Notes: generated by a model from the letters alone, not told the origin. A stretch of DNA of 64,000 nt from Streptomyces sp. NBC_01237 (GCF_035917275.1 NZ_CP108508.1:1-64000), one strand, 5' to 3'; counted from the stretch's first letter, positions 8,946 to 17,826 are shown. Numbers and translations: made by a program.

Positions 8946-9284
8946 CTACCCCTCCACCAGACCCGTCTCCGGCCGGCAGATCCCGCACGCCTCGATGTCC
9001 GGCTCCGCCAACGCGATCATCGCCGACTGTCGGTCGAGGAACCCCAGCTCGGACTTGAAGAGGCCGCACCCGCCGCGGTGCAGCATCGCAGGCATCCCAC
9101 CGCGCTGCGGCTGGATCTTCCACGACTGCTCCGCCCGCGCCCGCTGCCGCGCCCGCTCCTCCTGCTGCTCCTTGACCTCCAGCTCACGGATCCGGGCGCG
9201 GACCTGCCGCAGCTGCCACTCCAGCCACTGCTCCAAGGCCCGGTTCTTGTCCAGGTCGGATATGCCACCGCCGGACACAGCCAC
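8946..9284 (-). CDS. Plasmid-type hypothetical protein with helical coil and Cys pairs
   Basis: 112 aa from GTG 9284. The N-terminal half is a charged Arg/Glu helix (LEWQLRQVRARIRELEVKEQ), likely a coiled coil; the C-terminal half holds HRGGCGLF and CGICRPE, possibly metal-binding. I recall similar small proteins from Streptomyces plasmid-like regions; function unknown. It overlaps the downstream end of the frame at 9017-9637, as expected for a coupled pair. A terminator follows. Confidence 0.65.
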   Translation of the reverse strand: MAVSGGGISDLDKNRALEQWLEWQLRQVRARIRELEVKEQQEERARQRARAEQSWKIQPQRGGMPAMLHRGGCGLFKSELGFLDRQSAMIALAEPDIEACGICRPETGLVEG

Positions 9285-9637
9285 ACCTCTGCCGGCGGCT
9301 CGTGGGCGTGCTTGAGCGCCATGCGCGCGGCCACCACGTCACCAGTGCCCACGGTCCCCCAGAACGGGTGCCTCGACACCGTGGTGGACAGCTCAAGCAG
9401 CCTCGCCCGGTAGCCGGCAATCCGCTGCGCCTGCCCGTCCAAGTAGCCAGGGCTCTCGGGCTTGGCGGAGACGTAGGTGCTGTGCAGCTGCTTGTCCGTC
9501 TCCCACCCAGACATCGGCTCCGCCGACCACGGCAGGGTCCGGGCGTACTCCTCACACTCCGCACGGGTCCGATGGAGAGCGAGCCGGGCATCCCGCAGGT
9601 CCTGCGGGAACGGGAACACGACACTGGCCTTCGGCAC
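9017..9637 (-). CDS. Hypothetical protein whose frame runs through the next gene
   Basis: The open frame is 206 aa, but coding quality ends near 9281 (after ALKHAHEPPAEV, about 120 aa). The remaining Ser/Arg/Gly-rich tail is a shadow of the 112-aa gene. The original stop was probably at the gene overlap: the sequence there reads GAG GTG TGG, one base from GTG TGA. The N-terminus (FPFPQDLRDARLALHRTRAECEEYARTLPWSAEP) is helical and forms an operon with 8946-9284. Family unknown. Confidence 0.5.
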   Translation of the reverse strand: MPKASVVFPFPQDLRDARLALHRTRAECEEYARTLPWSAEPMSGWETDKQLHSTYVSAKPESPGYLDGQAQRIAGYRARLLELSTTVSRHPFWGTVGTGDVVAARMALKHAHEPPAEVWLCPAVAYPTWTRTGPWSSGWSGSCGRSAPGSVSWRSRSSRRSGRGSGRGRSSRGRSSRSAVGCLRCCTAAGAASSSPSWGSSTDSRR

Positions 9638-9714
9638 GCACTAATGGTACTTCTGTTCGAATTCAAGACGCGAACAGGCACGTCGAAATATCCCAGAAGG
9701 CACTAACCGGGCGC

Positions 9715-10348
9715 TGCTGCCGTCCGGGCGGCGTCGTCTACGACGGTGACGACATCGGCACCTGGAGGTGGCGGCAGCAGGAACCGGGTACCTGGGCGCA
9801 GCTCCTGCCCGAGCAGCGCGAGCGACTGACCGCACTCGGCATCCGTGGCGCCGCCCTCGCCGTGACGGCCGCCGCCCCGAAGGAGCTCCCCCCGGCGCCG
9901 GTCGGCGCGGCCAAGGGGCCCAGGAAGGCTGGGGCCGAGGCAGCGTTCGAGCGGGGCCTGACCGCCCTCGCCCAGTGGGTGGAGAAAGAAGGACAGCAGC
10001 CCGTCCCGCGCAACACGGTCGGGGAGACCACGGTCGACGGCGAAGCAGAGCCGGTGCCCGTCAAGCTGGGGGTGTGGCTCTCGAACACCAATTCCAGGAG
10101 GGACCGTCTGGACGCCGACCAGCTCGCCGCGCTCGGCGTCGCCTGGGCGGGACCGGTACCGGACATCGAGGCCGCTCCGGCTCCCTTCGTACAGGCCGCG
10201 CCGCCGGCGGCCCCGCCGAAGCAGCCGGTGCGGGAACACCACGAGGAGTGCAACAAGATGCTGTACGAGGGCGGACTGCACCTGCGACCTCATCGAGCGG
10301 CTGGGACCGCCCTCCGAGCGTGAGGACCCCTACTGGGACAACCTCTGA
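9715..10348 (+). pseudogene. Helicase C-terminal (helicase-associated domain) remnant with a His/Cys tail
   Basis: Reads as the end of a DEAD-type helicase: a helicase-associated repeat DDIGTWRWRQQEPGTWAQLL...RLTALGI, then FERGLTALAQWVEKEG...LGVWLSNTNSRRDRLDADQL. All helicase motor motifs are missing. The same frame continues into a tail with HHEEC, and after a one-base shift near 10278 ends with CTCDLIERLG...WDNL and TGA at 10346. That tail resembles the tiny His/Cys proteins at 40004 and 43075. Truncated, hence nonfunctional as a helicase. Confidence 0.65.
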
Positions 10349-10370
10349 CCGCGCCCACGCACAGAGAACC

Positions 10371-10388
10371 CCGGACCTCAAGGTCCGG
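10371..10388. terminator. Short stem-loop
   Basis: CCGGACCT-CA-AGGTCCGG. A perfect 8-bp stem with a 2-base spacer, downstream of the helicase remnant. Confidence 0.4.
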
Positions 10389-10450
10389 CGTCCTCTTCCT
10401 GTAGCCATGGACACCCGTTTGAATGAGCACGTCGAGCATCGGGGGGCGCC

Positions 10451-11101
10451 ATGATGGCGGAAGAGTTCGGGTATCAGGTGTCGCCGAGACCGGCATCCGA
10501 AATGACTCCGACCGTCGGCGCGGTGGTGAACGCAGAGCTGGACAGGGCAAAAAGCGAACAGAACCAGATTCCCCCTGTCTTGGCGATACCGTGTGCACTG
10601 GTGGCCATCTTTGCAGCCCTCCTCACGAACGATGCCCCACTGATCGGGCGCCTCCTCCTTCCGGCTATCGGCATCGCCATGTGGACCTCGTCGGTACGTG
10701 ATGAAAACAAGATCAAAGCAAACAAGCAGGCTGCGGAGCGCAGGGCCGCTGTGGCGCTCTCGAGCCCCTGGCAGGCGTGGCCCTGCCGCTTGGAAGAATT
10801 ACCCGGGGGACAGGGCAAGGGGATGATGCTGCTCGCCCCGGACAAGGCGGTCGCGTGCACCTTCAGCTCTCCCGTACCGGAAAGTATCTGGGTCGGTACG
10901 CCGGACGGTCGCGGGGTGTTCTGGTTCGCAGGCGACCTGCGGTTCGGAGGGCTGATGTCCGCCCCCGGTGGAAGTCCCCTCTGGTGGGCTCATCCCGTAC
11001 CGACCCCGCAGACAGTCGCACCCACCGGCCGCAGACAGGAAGCGCTCGAAGGCGCGGTCATCGACGAAGCCGTCGGCTTCGCCTTCGACGAGTGGCTGTA
11101 G
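10451..11101 (+). CDS. Hypothetical two-helix membrane protein
   Basis: 216 aa from ATG 10451 (ATG 10454 is equally possible; GGGGGG precedes both). Two adjacent hydrophobic segments, about residues 42-60 (PPVLAIPCALVAIFAALLT) and 65-80, form a hairpin in the membrane; the rest is a soluble domain with Trp-rich strands (WVGTPDGRGVFWFAGDLRFGG). No family recognised. A transposase fragment begins 25 bases after the stop. Confidence 0.6.
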   Translation: MMAEEFGYQVSPRPASEMTPTVGAVVNAELDRAKSEQNQIPPVLAIPCALVAIFAALLTNDAPLIGRLLLPAIGIAMWTSSVRDENKIKANKQAAERRAAVALSSPWQAWPCRLEELPGGQGKGMMLLAPDKAVACTFSSPVPESIWVGTPDGRGVFWFAGDLRFGGLMSAPGGSPLWWAHPVPTPQTVAPTGRRQEALEGAVIDEAVGFAFDEWL

Positions 11102-11126
11102 GTCTTCCGGAACGTTCGCGTACGAC

Positions 11127-11470
11127 CGGTCTCCAGGGCGGCGACGAGCGAGTAGGGCCAGCCGGGCACCATCTGATGCTTGCCCAGGCCCCGACCGAAG
11201 GTGTGACAGAAGGAACGGTTCCGAGCAGGTATCAACGTCCGGCCGCAGCCACGGGGAGACGTCCACAGCCAGCACCAGGCGGCAGTCGCTCGCCCGGGGC
11301 AACGGCACGCCGGCCAGTGCACGACGTAGCCGAGCGACGTCGATACGACCCTGATTGATCCCTGAATACAAGGCCCCGTGCCCGCGCCGATGCTCGGGAG
11401 CCAGCGCCAGATCCACCAGGGTCCGGACCGGGCCGTCGGTGCACAGCAGCGCGTCACACAGGACCTCCCT
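11127..11470 (-). pseudogene. N-terminal fragment of the large DDE transposase
   Basis: Matches the 494-aa transposase from LCDALLC...DGPVRTLVDLALAPEHRRGHG through LVLAVDVSPWLRPD to ALETGR. One extra base near 11222 shifts the frame (CSEPFLL instead of CSDRSFCHTF). Both ends are cut: it abuts the 3' end of the cutinase gene on one side and the membrane-protein gene on the other. Confidence 0.8.
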
Positions 11471-11513
11471 GTCTGCGGCCGGAATGGATCGGTTGCAGGC
11501 AGGTGACGGGTGG

Positions 11514-12168
11514 CTACGCGGGGTACCAGGCGCCGTTGTACCAGACCTCGTTGGCGCTGTCGTTGTGGTGATCCATGTTGAAGTCGTTGGGGTAGTTGTT
11601 GATGTGGTTCTGCGGGTAGGTCCAGATGCCGGCGGACTCGTCGCAGACGTAGTCCCAGTGACAGATCGTCTTGACCGGCACGTTGCCGAAGAACTTGTCG
11701 GCGCCCGCGAGCGGAGCACCGATGACACCGCCGAACGGCACCGCGCCGCCGTTGGCGCCGGGAGGGCCCTGGCGCTTGGGGTCCGAGACGAGGACGGCGT
11801 TGACGTTGCCGAAGGTCTGCCAGTTCTCGGTGACCCAGATGTGCACCACTGCGGCGCCCAGGGAGTACCCGCCCATCTTGACGTGCTGGCCCGGACACGC
11901 GTTGCGCTGGTCGCGCACCAGCCGGTTCAGTTCGTTGACGCCCGCCCGGGCGCTCGCGCCGTTGGGGATCTGGGTCGGGTAGCCGACGTGCTGCTGGATG
12001 TTGCCGGTGAAGCGGTCGTTGTTCCACGAACTGCCGGTGCCGCCGACGACGATCGTGTAGGTGCCCTTCGCACGAAGCTGCCGCTTGTGCGGAGGACTCC
12101 AGTGCCACGGAAAGTCCGGCCGTCAGCAGAAGTCCGGCCAACACGGCCGTGGTCCTTTTGGCCCGCAT
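11514..12168 (-). pseudogene. Secreted cutinase-like esterase, frameshifted
   Basis: The start at 12168 follows GAGGAG and gives a signal peptide (KRTTAVLAGLLLTAGLSVAL...SSAQAAA). Just after it, near 12085, the frame must move by one base to continue with KGTYTIVVGGTGSS, PTQIPNGAS, and the cutinase nucleophile region VKMGGYSLGAAVVHIW, then CHWDYVCDES and a His-containing end (NDFNMDHHNDS). The GYSLG serine, the Asp and the His of an alpha/beta-hydrolase triad are therefore present. Cutinases cleave polyester or lipid esters outside the cell. Broken unless the indel is a sequencing error. Confidence 0.72.
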
Positions 12169-12260
12169 GGAATTCTCCTCATCTAGGTGGTACTCGATGC
12201 TGGATGCCCACTCGTGCCTGCTGCCCCGTCAGCGCCCACCAGCGCGGGCGCGGCGGATGA

Positions 12261-12408
12261 TCTGACGCGGATGTTCAGCGAAAACCGATTCCCCGGTGCT
12301 GAAGCGGCGGAAGGCCGCAAGCCCGCAGCGGACGAGATCACTTCCAGGGGCACGACGCCTGCGGGAGCGCCCCTACGGGCGCCCTCCGCTCCTTGCCCCC
12401 GCGGTCCC
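12261..12408. repeat. Direct repeat R1, copy a
   Basis: About 150 bases starting TCTGACGCGGATGTTCAGC and ending in CTCCTTGCCCCCGC recur at 12831-12987 with roughly 85-90% identity by eye. Both contain a GGGAGCGCC/GGGCGCCC stem-loop. Confidence 0.75.
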
Positions 12409-12802
12409 GTGCGACGGTGAGAGCGTGCTGATCGGCCAGAGCACGTACCGGTACCAGCTTCTCGTGCTCCTGGTGCACGTCGTGTTCCGTCTGGGCTTCG
12501 CCCACAGGCCCCCCCTCGCTCCGAGCCCTCCCCTGCTGTCCGGAGGCGGGCGGAACGAGTGTCGCGACAGCCGCACCGTCCCGCAGGATCTTGACGAAGG
12601 ATGGCGCGATCTCCTCGTCCCGAACCCGTGTTTGCACCCCCATTGGCGCGACTGCCGTGCTGACGTCGTCGGCCAGGACGGTGGTCCCGTCGTCGGCGCG
12701 GAGCAGGAGCCCGGCGTCGAGTGCGCATCTTGCGGGTGACGCCACCGCCACGGCTGGCTCCGGCCGGGCCAGAAGCCGTGGCGCGTCACTCGGCAGCGCC
12801 AA
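12338..12802 (-). CDS. Hypothetical protein of uncertain extent
   Basis: 154-aa frame with strong G/C third positions in its first half (LDAGLLLRADDGTTVLADDV...VRDEEIAPSFVKILRDGAAV), which argues for real coding. The second half is charged, low in hydrophobics and runs into repeat R1a, so the 3' end may be altered. No family recognised. Confidence 0.4.
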   Translation of the reverse strand: MALPSDAPRLLARPEPAVAVASPARCALDAGLLLRADDGTTVLADDVSTAVAPMGVQTRVRDEEIAPSFVKILRDGAAVATLVPPASGQQGRARSEGGPVGEAQTEHDVHQEHEKLVPVRALADQHALTVARDRGGKERRAPVGALPQASCPWK

Positions 12803-12830
12803 CAGCCCTCCACGCGGGCTTGGCGCATGG

Positions 12831-12987
12831 TCTGACGCGGATGTTCAGCAAGAACCTATTCCTCGGCACTGAAGCGGCGGAAGGCCGCAAGCCCGCAGCG
12901 GACGGGGCGGACGAGATCACTCCTAGGGGCACGACGCCTGCGGGAGCGCCCTCACGGGCGCCCTCCACTCCTTGCCCCCGCAGTCCC
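12831..12987. repeat. Direct repeat R1, copy b
   Basis: Second copy of the 12261-12408 repeat, with a 9-base insertion (GGGGCGGAC-type). It ends about 70 bases before repeat R2a. Confidence 0.75.
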
Positions 12988-13058
12988 AGGTCGCCGCCGC
13001 GCTCGTTCTCATCCATGTGCAACGTCAGCCGCATCGCCGGCCTCATCATGGACGGCAT

Positions 13059-13244
13059 CACCGACACCGAGACCACTGTCGCGTCCAGCGGGGAGTCCCG
13101 CCGTCTCCGTTACCGGATCTCGTCGCCGACCTGGTGGGGGCCTACATACATCCGGACTGGCCGGCGTCCTGACCTTGAGGCCGGACCCAGGCGGGCCTCC
13201 TTCTGGGTCCCCTGGGGCATTTGATGGAAACGCCGAATTTGACG
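13059..13244. repeat. Repeat R2, copy a
   Basis: A 186-base segment from CACCGACACCGAGACCAC to GAAACGCCGAATTTGACG recurs at 16630-16816 at about 93% identity by eye. At the second site it lies immediately upstream of a DciA-like pseudogene, so R2 is probably its leader or promoter region. Confidence 0.8.
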
Positions 13245-13377
13245 CCCGGTGGTTGGGCCGGCCCCGCGGGACGCGGAGTGGGCCCTCCCACCGGGCGCTG
13301 CGCGAGGGAACCAGTCTCGCTCAGTTCCTGTCCCTGCTGTTCATCCAGGGGGGACTGAGCAGCAGGACAGGAGATTG

Positions 13378-13752
13378 TCATCCAGTGCTGGGGCAACCAT
13401 TGGGACCCTGGGAAATGCTTTGATTGTCGACCCCGGCTTGCCACCCGGTATTGATGGTCTTGTCTTCGACGCCGCAGACGGACACCGTCTTCTTGTAGAT
13501 GCCGATCCTGATGGTGATGCGGCCGCCGCGTTCAGACATACCGGAAATCGTGCCAGTGATGCGTGTCTGCTGGGTGTCGCTGCTCTCGCAGATGGCCAGC
13601 GTTCCGCCGAAGTCGACGCCGGCGCCACCCACAGGGAACGTGAGGCAGTTGAGCTCGGTGGTTGAGGCGGAGGCAGGTACCGTCGTGGCGACGAAAGCTG
13701 CCACGACGACGGCGGCCGCGGTAGCTGCGGCACAGGGAGTGACTGTGCTCAT
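13378..13752 (-). CDS. Small secreted protein
   Basis: 124 aa from ATG 13752, which overlaps the stop of the upstream membrane-protein gene (ATGA). Residues 1-33 are a signal peptide (AAATAAAVVVAAFVATTVPASA). The mature part of about 90 aa has three or four Cys (NCLTFP, AICESS, VSVCGVED, NGCPSTG), probably two disulfides, and a beta-rich pattern (RITGTISGMSERGGRITIRIGIY). No family recognised. Confidence 0.7.
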   Translation of the reverse strand: MSTVTPCAAATAAAVVVAAFVATTVPASASTTELNCLTFPVGGAGVDFGGTLAICESSDTQQTRITGTISGMSERGGRITIRIGIYKKTVSVCGVEDKTINTGWQAGVDNQSISQGPNGCPSTG

Positions 13753-14045
13753 CTCACGTCTTTGATGACTGCTATGACGTGCCATGAGGCGAGGACGTGG
13801 GCCAGTGCGGCTGCCCAGAACCCCCAGAGTTCCGCGTTCCTTGCCTTGACGACTGTGCGCCAGTGGGTGACGAGCAGGCCGACGGTCCAGGCCCACAACG
13901 GCCAGGCCCCGTAGGCGGCATAGGAGCGTGCTCCGAATCCGTAGTCCAGGGCGAGGACGATGCCGAACATGACCGAGGTGACGATCCAGTCGAGGGTTCC
14001 GACGAACGTGTCGGGGTCTTTGCCTTCATGGCGCATGGTGAACAC
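13749..14045 (-). CDS. Small integral membrane protein
   Basis: 98 aa from GTG 14045, preferred over ATG 14036 because GGAG lies 6 bases upstream of the GTG. Three hydrophobic helices are visible (TLDWIVTSVMFGIVLALDYGF, AYGAWPLWAWTVGLLVTHW, AELWGFWAAALAHVLASWHVIA). It is translationally coupled to the secreted protein at 13378-13752. No family recognised. Confidence 0.65.
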   Translation of the reverse strand: MFTMRHEGKDPDTFVGTLDWIVTSVMFGIVLALDYGFGARSYAAYGAWPLWAWTVGLLVTHWRTVVKARNAELWGFWAAALAHVLASWHVIAVIKDVR

Positions 14046-14187
14046 GTGATTCTCCGGTCGGGGTAACTCGTCGGTCCTGGCGGGCCGGGGCTGCGGGCAC
14101 CGGTTCAGTCCCGGTGCGTGGGCGAACGGTACGGCGGCCGCAGGGCGCCCCGTGCAGAGGCGCCCTGCGGCCGCGGCACGAGTTGGA

Positions 14188-14655
14188 TCAGATCTGACTG
14201 CGGATGTACGCATAGATCGTGTACACGTCGGAAGCCCACGCGATGGCCCAGCGGATGGCACGCGGAACCTTGTCGTTGTACCAGACCTTGTAGGCGGTCC
14301 AGCCCTTCTTGACTGCGGCGACGCAGCCCTTGCCCTTCTTCACTGCCTTGTCCAGGGCGGAGAAGCGGCCCTGGACGACTGCTTCGGTGGTCACGTCGTC
14401 GGAGTGGAGAGCGGAGCGCTCTTCGGGAGTGAGTTCGGCCTCCGTGAGCATGGCCTGGCCCTCGATCGAGTCGAGGTAGTTGACGAAGGTAGCGTGGGAG
14501 TCGACGTCGATCTCGTTCGCGCTGACCGGGGAGCTCTGGGCCTGTCGCGCCTGCCTCGCAGCCAGGGCGGCGAGCCCAACAGTCCTTGCGGCGAAAACAG
14601 TTGCTACGCCGATGCCAACCTGGCGTCTGTTCTCCGTGCTTTCTCTCGGGTTGAG
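14188..14655 (-). CDS. Secreted cationic, Trp-rich protein (start unresolved)
   Basis: Coding quality is clear from about 14655 down to TGA 14188. A hydrophobic signal-like stretch (VGIGVATVFAARTVGLAALAA) precedes a soluble region, then a C-terminal cationic and aromatic segment: KKGKGCVAAVKKGWTAYKVW and PRAIRWAIAWASDVYTIYAY. No good start codon lies just upstream of the signal; a frameshift or non-standard start is possible. The C-terminus resembles membrane-active peptides in general character only. It lies upstream of and on the same strand as the membrane/secreted pair. Confidence 0.5.
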   Translation of the reverse strand, partial: LNPRESTENRRQVGIGVATVFAARTVGLAALAARQARQAQSSPVSANEIDVDSHATFVNYLDSIEGQAMLTEAELTPEERSALHSDDVTTEAVVQGRFSALDKAVKKGKGCVAAVKKGWTAYKVWYNDKVPRAIRWAIAWASDVYTIYAYIRSQI

Positions 14656-15070
14656 TGCGGGCGGCGCTCCGGCGCATGTGAATGGCCTGGAAACCAATGC
14701 GCTGAAGTGCCGTCCGCTGCCCGGGTGTTCCCGGTGCGTCGCCCAAAAAGGTACGGTCCAGTCGCCCTGCGTACAACAGACATCTACAGCGCTGGCCAAA
14801 AACGACTCCGGGCATATGCCGTGGTTTGGCCTCACAGCCGCTTTTACTCGCGCTCAGACACCGACGGACTGTCCGATTCCGCCCGGCCGGAGCACCGGAC
14901 TCCGCGTACCTGGCCCCAGACATCCGGGGCGCCATGCCGAATCAGGCACGTGAAAAAGAGACGAGCGCGACACAACCGCCCCCCGGTTTCCTACGTCTTG
15001 AACCGGGGGCTACCCGGTTCCCACTGTGCCCGTACACGCAGACCCAGCGCGTCGACCATGAAGGACACAC
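14656..15070. other. Intergenic region between divergent secreted-protein genes
   Basis: No convincing gene. It presumably carries promoters for the leftward cluster and for the rightward gene at 15071; no operator-like palindrome stood out. Confidence 0.35.
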
Positions 15071-15982
15071 ATGTCTCCGCGTATCGCCGCAGGCGTTGTC
15101 GCCAGCGCCCTTGCCTTGAGCCTGGCCTCCTCCGCCGGGGCCCACGCAGCAGATTCGTACAGCCGGAGCGTTCCTCTTGCTCAGACGGCAGTTGACTCGT
15201 CCGGATACTCGGCCCTGTCGGGCATGCCAGGCGTTCCGGCCGTGCTCAAGGCCGGCTTCTCCAAGATCAAGATCAACAAGGGCAAGCCGGTCTCCGTGAA
15301 ACCCAAAGCCAGTGCGGCCGTCCCCTACACGTTCACCGTCACGCACGACAGCACGGTCAACGTGCACGCCGACGACTTCCTGACCGGGATCGAGATCTAC
15401 ACCGGCTCCGCGGACAAGCCGAAGAACCCGGTAGCAAGCTGGACCGACCCCGAATGCGAAGACGCCACCACCACCGCCTATGTCTGCACCGGCACGATCA
15501 AGGTCAGTCCCGCGACGGATCTCGACAATGCCGCCGCGGGCCGGACCTGGCATGCAGCCGTATGGGCCTGGGTCCTCAACGGGCAGGACCCGAGCAGTAA
15601 GAACTTCAAGATCGGCAAAACTGCCTATGCCGACCACGTCGGCGCCACCGCGCCGACTGTCCTGCGACACGCAACACTCACCACCGACGCCAGCCCGGAG
15701 CGCGTGAAGAAGGGCAAGAACCTCACCGTCTCCGGCACCCTCAAACGCGCGAACTGGAACGTCGGAAACTACAGCGGCTACGCCAAGCAGAAGGCTCAGC
15801 TTCAGTTCCGTGCCAGCGGCAGCTCCAGCTACAAGACCGTCAAAACAGTGACCACCGACAAGTTCGGCCGTCTGAAGACGACAGTCAAGGCAGCCAAGGA
15901 CGGATCCTGGCGCTACATTTTCGCCGGAAACGCAACGACATCCAAGGCCACGTCTTCCTCGGATTTCGTCGACGTCAAGTAG
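15071..15982 (+). CDS. Secreted protein with C-terminal Ig-like domain
   Basis: 303 aa with a clear signal peptide (RIAAGVVASALALSLASSAGAHA). The N-terminal domain (KVKPKASAAVPYTFTVTHDS-like strands, one Cys pair ECED...YVCTG) precedes a C-terminal beta domain, RVKKGKNLTVSGTLKRANW...QLQFRASGSSSYKTVKTV, a type seen in many secreted Streptomyces proteins. Extracellular, role unknown. Start ATG 15071 directly follows the GAAGGACACAC ribosome region. Confidence 0.75.
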   Translation: MSPRIAAGVVASALALSLASSAGAHAADSYSRSVPLAQTAVDSSGYSALSGMPGVPAVLKAGFSKIKINKGKPVSVKPKASAAVPYTFTVTHDSTVNVHADDFLTGIEIYTGSADKPKNPVASWTDPECEDATTTAYVCTGTIKVSPATDLDNAAAGRTWHAAVWAWVLNGQDPSSKNFKIGKTAYADHVGATAPTVLRHATLTTDASPERVKKGKNLTVSGTLKRANWNVGNYSGYAKQKAQLQFRASGSSSYKTVKTVTTDKFGRLKTTVKAAKDGSWRYIFAGNATTSKATSSSDFVDVK

Positions 15983-16239
15983 ACACAGAAGTCGGAGCGC
16001 TGCAGCACTCATCGGTACGACAGACTGACACTGAGCCGTTCAGGCATCCGAGCCGTGTCCATCCTCCGAAGTACGGAGACCTGTTGTACTCGGCCAACCT
16101 CACGGTGAGGCCGACTGGGTGCTTGTGGTCGAGTCGGCGGAGGCAGAGCGACCCCGGCTGTTTGTGACCTGAGGGATTTCGCTCCCCCTTTGACCACTTC
16201 CATGGAATCCGGCACAACCGATGTTGTGGGAGCCCAAGG

Positions 16240-16624
16240 AGCCCAGGCTCCCGCAGCCTGGTGGTAGCCCTGTGGCGGATCCGCACGCTGTATCGGTGCC
16301 ACGGGTGCGGTCGGCTGAGGGGCCGGGGCGGTGGGCGCCGTGGCGGGGCCGGCCTTCACGGCTGCGGGCGCCAGGACGTGCAGGGCGCGGACGTTCGCGC
16401 CCTGCCCCCGCTCGTTGGCCGCCGCGATCAGCTTCGGCGTGCTCCAGCGCAGCTTCGTGCCGCAGGCCAGGGCGTCGGGGACGACGTCAGGGGGCCGGTG
16501 CCCGCGTCGAACGCCACCGCCCGGACCCGCCGGTGAGCTCGGGCACGACCGCCGCGAGGATGGTGTCGAAGTGCGCGAGGACGCTTTCGCCGGTGGCCGG
16601 GGCGGCCATGCCGCGCTCCGTCAT
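16240..16624 (-). pseudogene. DUF721/DciA-like protein, frameshifted and truncated
   Basis: From ATG 16624 the sequence reads MTERGMAAPATGESVLAHFD then VPELTG, shifts near 16505 to RAVAFDAGTG, and shifts again near 16490 to DVVPDALACGTKLRWSTPKL and NVRALHVLAP before a Pro/Ala-rich tail. This matches, from memory, DUF721 proteins of Streptomyces accessory regions; DciA relatives load replicative helicase. At least two indels and a lost 3' end make it nonfunctional. Repeat R2b lies just upstream. Confidence 0.5.
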
Positions 16625-16629
16625 CGTCT

Positions 16630-16816
16630 CACCGACACCGAGACCACCGTCGCGTCCAGCGGGGAGTCCCGCCGTCTCCGTTGCCGGATCTCGTCACCGA
16701 CCTGGTGAGGGCCTACATACATCCGGACCGGCCGGCGCCCTGGACCTTGACGCCGCACCCAGGCGGGCCTCCTTCTGGGCTCCCTGGGGCGTCTGATGGA
16801 AACGCCGAATTTGACG
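16630..16816. repeat. Repeat R2, copy b
   Basis: Second copy of 13059-13244. Read leftward it contains a short frame starting MYVGPHQVGDEIRQ that ends at TGA overlapping the DciA-like start, so it may be a leader peptide; in copy a this frame is cut by TAA after EIR. Confidence 0.75.
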
Positions 16817-17203
16817 GCACGTCGGCGAGTGCGGCGATGCGGTGGTGGATCAAGGCCCGGTGCGCGGCGTGCTCGATGCTGGCGCCGTAGACGCGTGGTG
16901 CGTCAGCGGCGACCTGGCCCGGCCAGGTGCCATCGCCGTGGCTGGCTTGCTGGAGCGGCCGGATAGAGGCTCATGCGTTCGGCTCCGGGCCGCAGTGGTG
17001 CTGGGCCGCTGGCCCGGAGCCGTTCTCGCACGCCGGACCGCCTTCACAACGGTCTGCGGTATGGGGCGCCGGCCGTGTGCGGTGCGGGAGCTGAGTGTTC
17101 CGCCCGGTGTGGCGGCCACTCCAGTTCGTGGATGTCCACATTGCCCAGGTCACGGTCAAGTGCATCGGGTGAGTACGTGGGTGGGTCCGGAGCACGAGCA
17201 CCC
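16817..17203. other. Degenerate region without an intact gene
   Basis: On the minus strand a frame reading PDALDRDLGNVDIHELEWPP has coding character but no usable start, so it is probably a gene remnant. Nothing else is supported. Confidence 0.3.
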
Positions 17204-17239
17204 GCGCAGCCGCATGTCCTTTAGAGCATGCGGCTGCGC
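17204..17239 (-). terminator. 13-bp perfect stem-loop terminator
   Basis: GCGCAGCCGCATG pairs with CATGCGGCTGCGC around a 10-base A/T-richer loop. It sits 15 bases beyond the lipoprotein stop codon. Confidence 0.75.
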
Positions 17240-17253
17240 AAATGGTTCCGCTG

Positions 17254-17826
17254 TCAGTTTGTCTGGAGGTCGAGTTCGCAGTCCAGGGTCTGACTGTACG
17301 AGCGCTTTTCTTGCGTGTAGTCGAACCGGCAGTACCGACTGGTTCCCTTCGGAGAAGAATTTATCTTCATCCGGGCCACGAAGAATATTTCGCTCTCTTT
17401 GTGGGCCTTTACCACGACCGGCTCGGTCGCATAGTTTTTCAGTTTTTTGAAGTCAGGAGCGTCCCCGGCTCCTTCAAGAGCCATGAGGGGGAGGCCTTCG
17501 GTATCCTCCAGATCATAAGCCCCGTATTCGAGAATTTTCATACCTTTTGCAGGTCTGACTATGGAGACGTCAGTTATTTCGATGTCTCCATTGCTGGTGT
17601 TCAGAGGAATCGGGAGGGCGAACCACCAGATCTGTCCAACTTTTGCATTTTCATTTCCGACTGTACCGCTTGATTGATTGCCAGATTCCTCGAGAGCGCT
17701 CCCTGAGCTGACTTGTGTTGTTTCCCGGGGGGCACTCTGCGGCGTGCATGCCGAAAGCGAGAGGGCTGCGGCCAGGAGGAGTGTATTCCTAATACGAGTA
17801 GAAGACGCCAGGCTTGCCTGAGACAC
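17254..17826 (-). CDS. Lipoprotein of unknown function
   Basis: 190 aa with a lipobox (LLLAAALSLSAC) so the mature protein is lipid-anchored outside the membrane. A Ser/Gly/Thr-rich linker precedes a beta-rich domain (GQIWWFALPIPLNTSNGDIEITDVSIV, later ATEPVVVKAHKESEIFFVARMKI). Codon use is clearly less GC-biased than the rest of the window. The GTG start lies inside the end of the upstream 746-aa gene (38-base overlap), so the two are an operon. Confidence 0.7.
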   Translation of the reverse strand: MSQASLASSTRIRNTLLLAAALSLSACTPQSAPRETTQVSSGSALEESGNQSSGTVGNENAKVGQIWWFALPIPLNTSNGDIEITDVSIVRPAKGMKILEYGAYDLEDTEGLPLMALEGAGDAPDFKKLKNYATEPVVVKAHKESEIFFVARMKINSSPKGTSRYCRFDYTQEKRSYSQTLDCELDLQTN

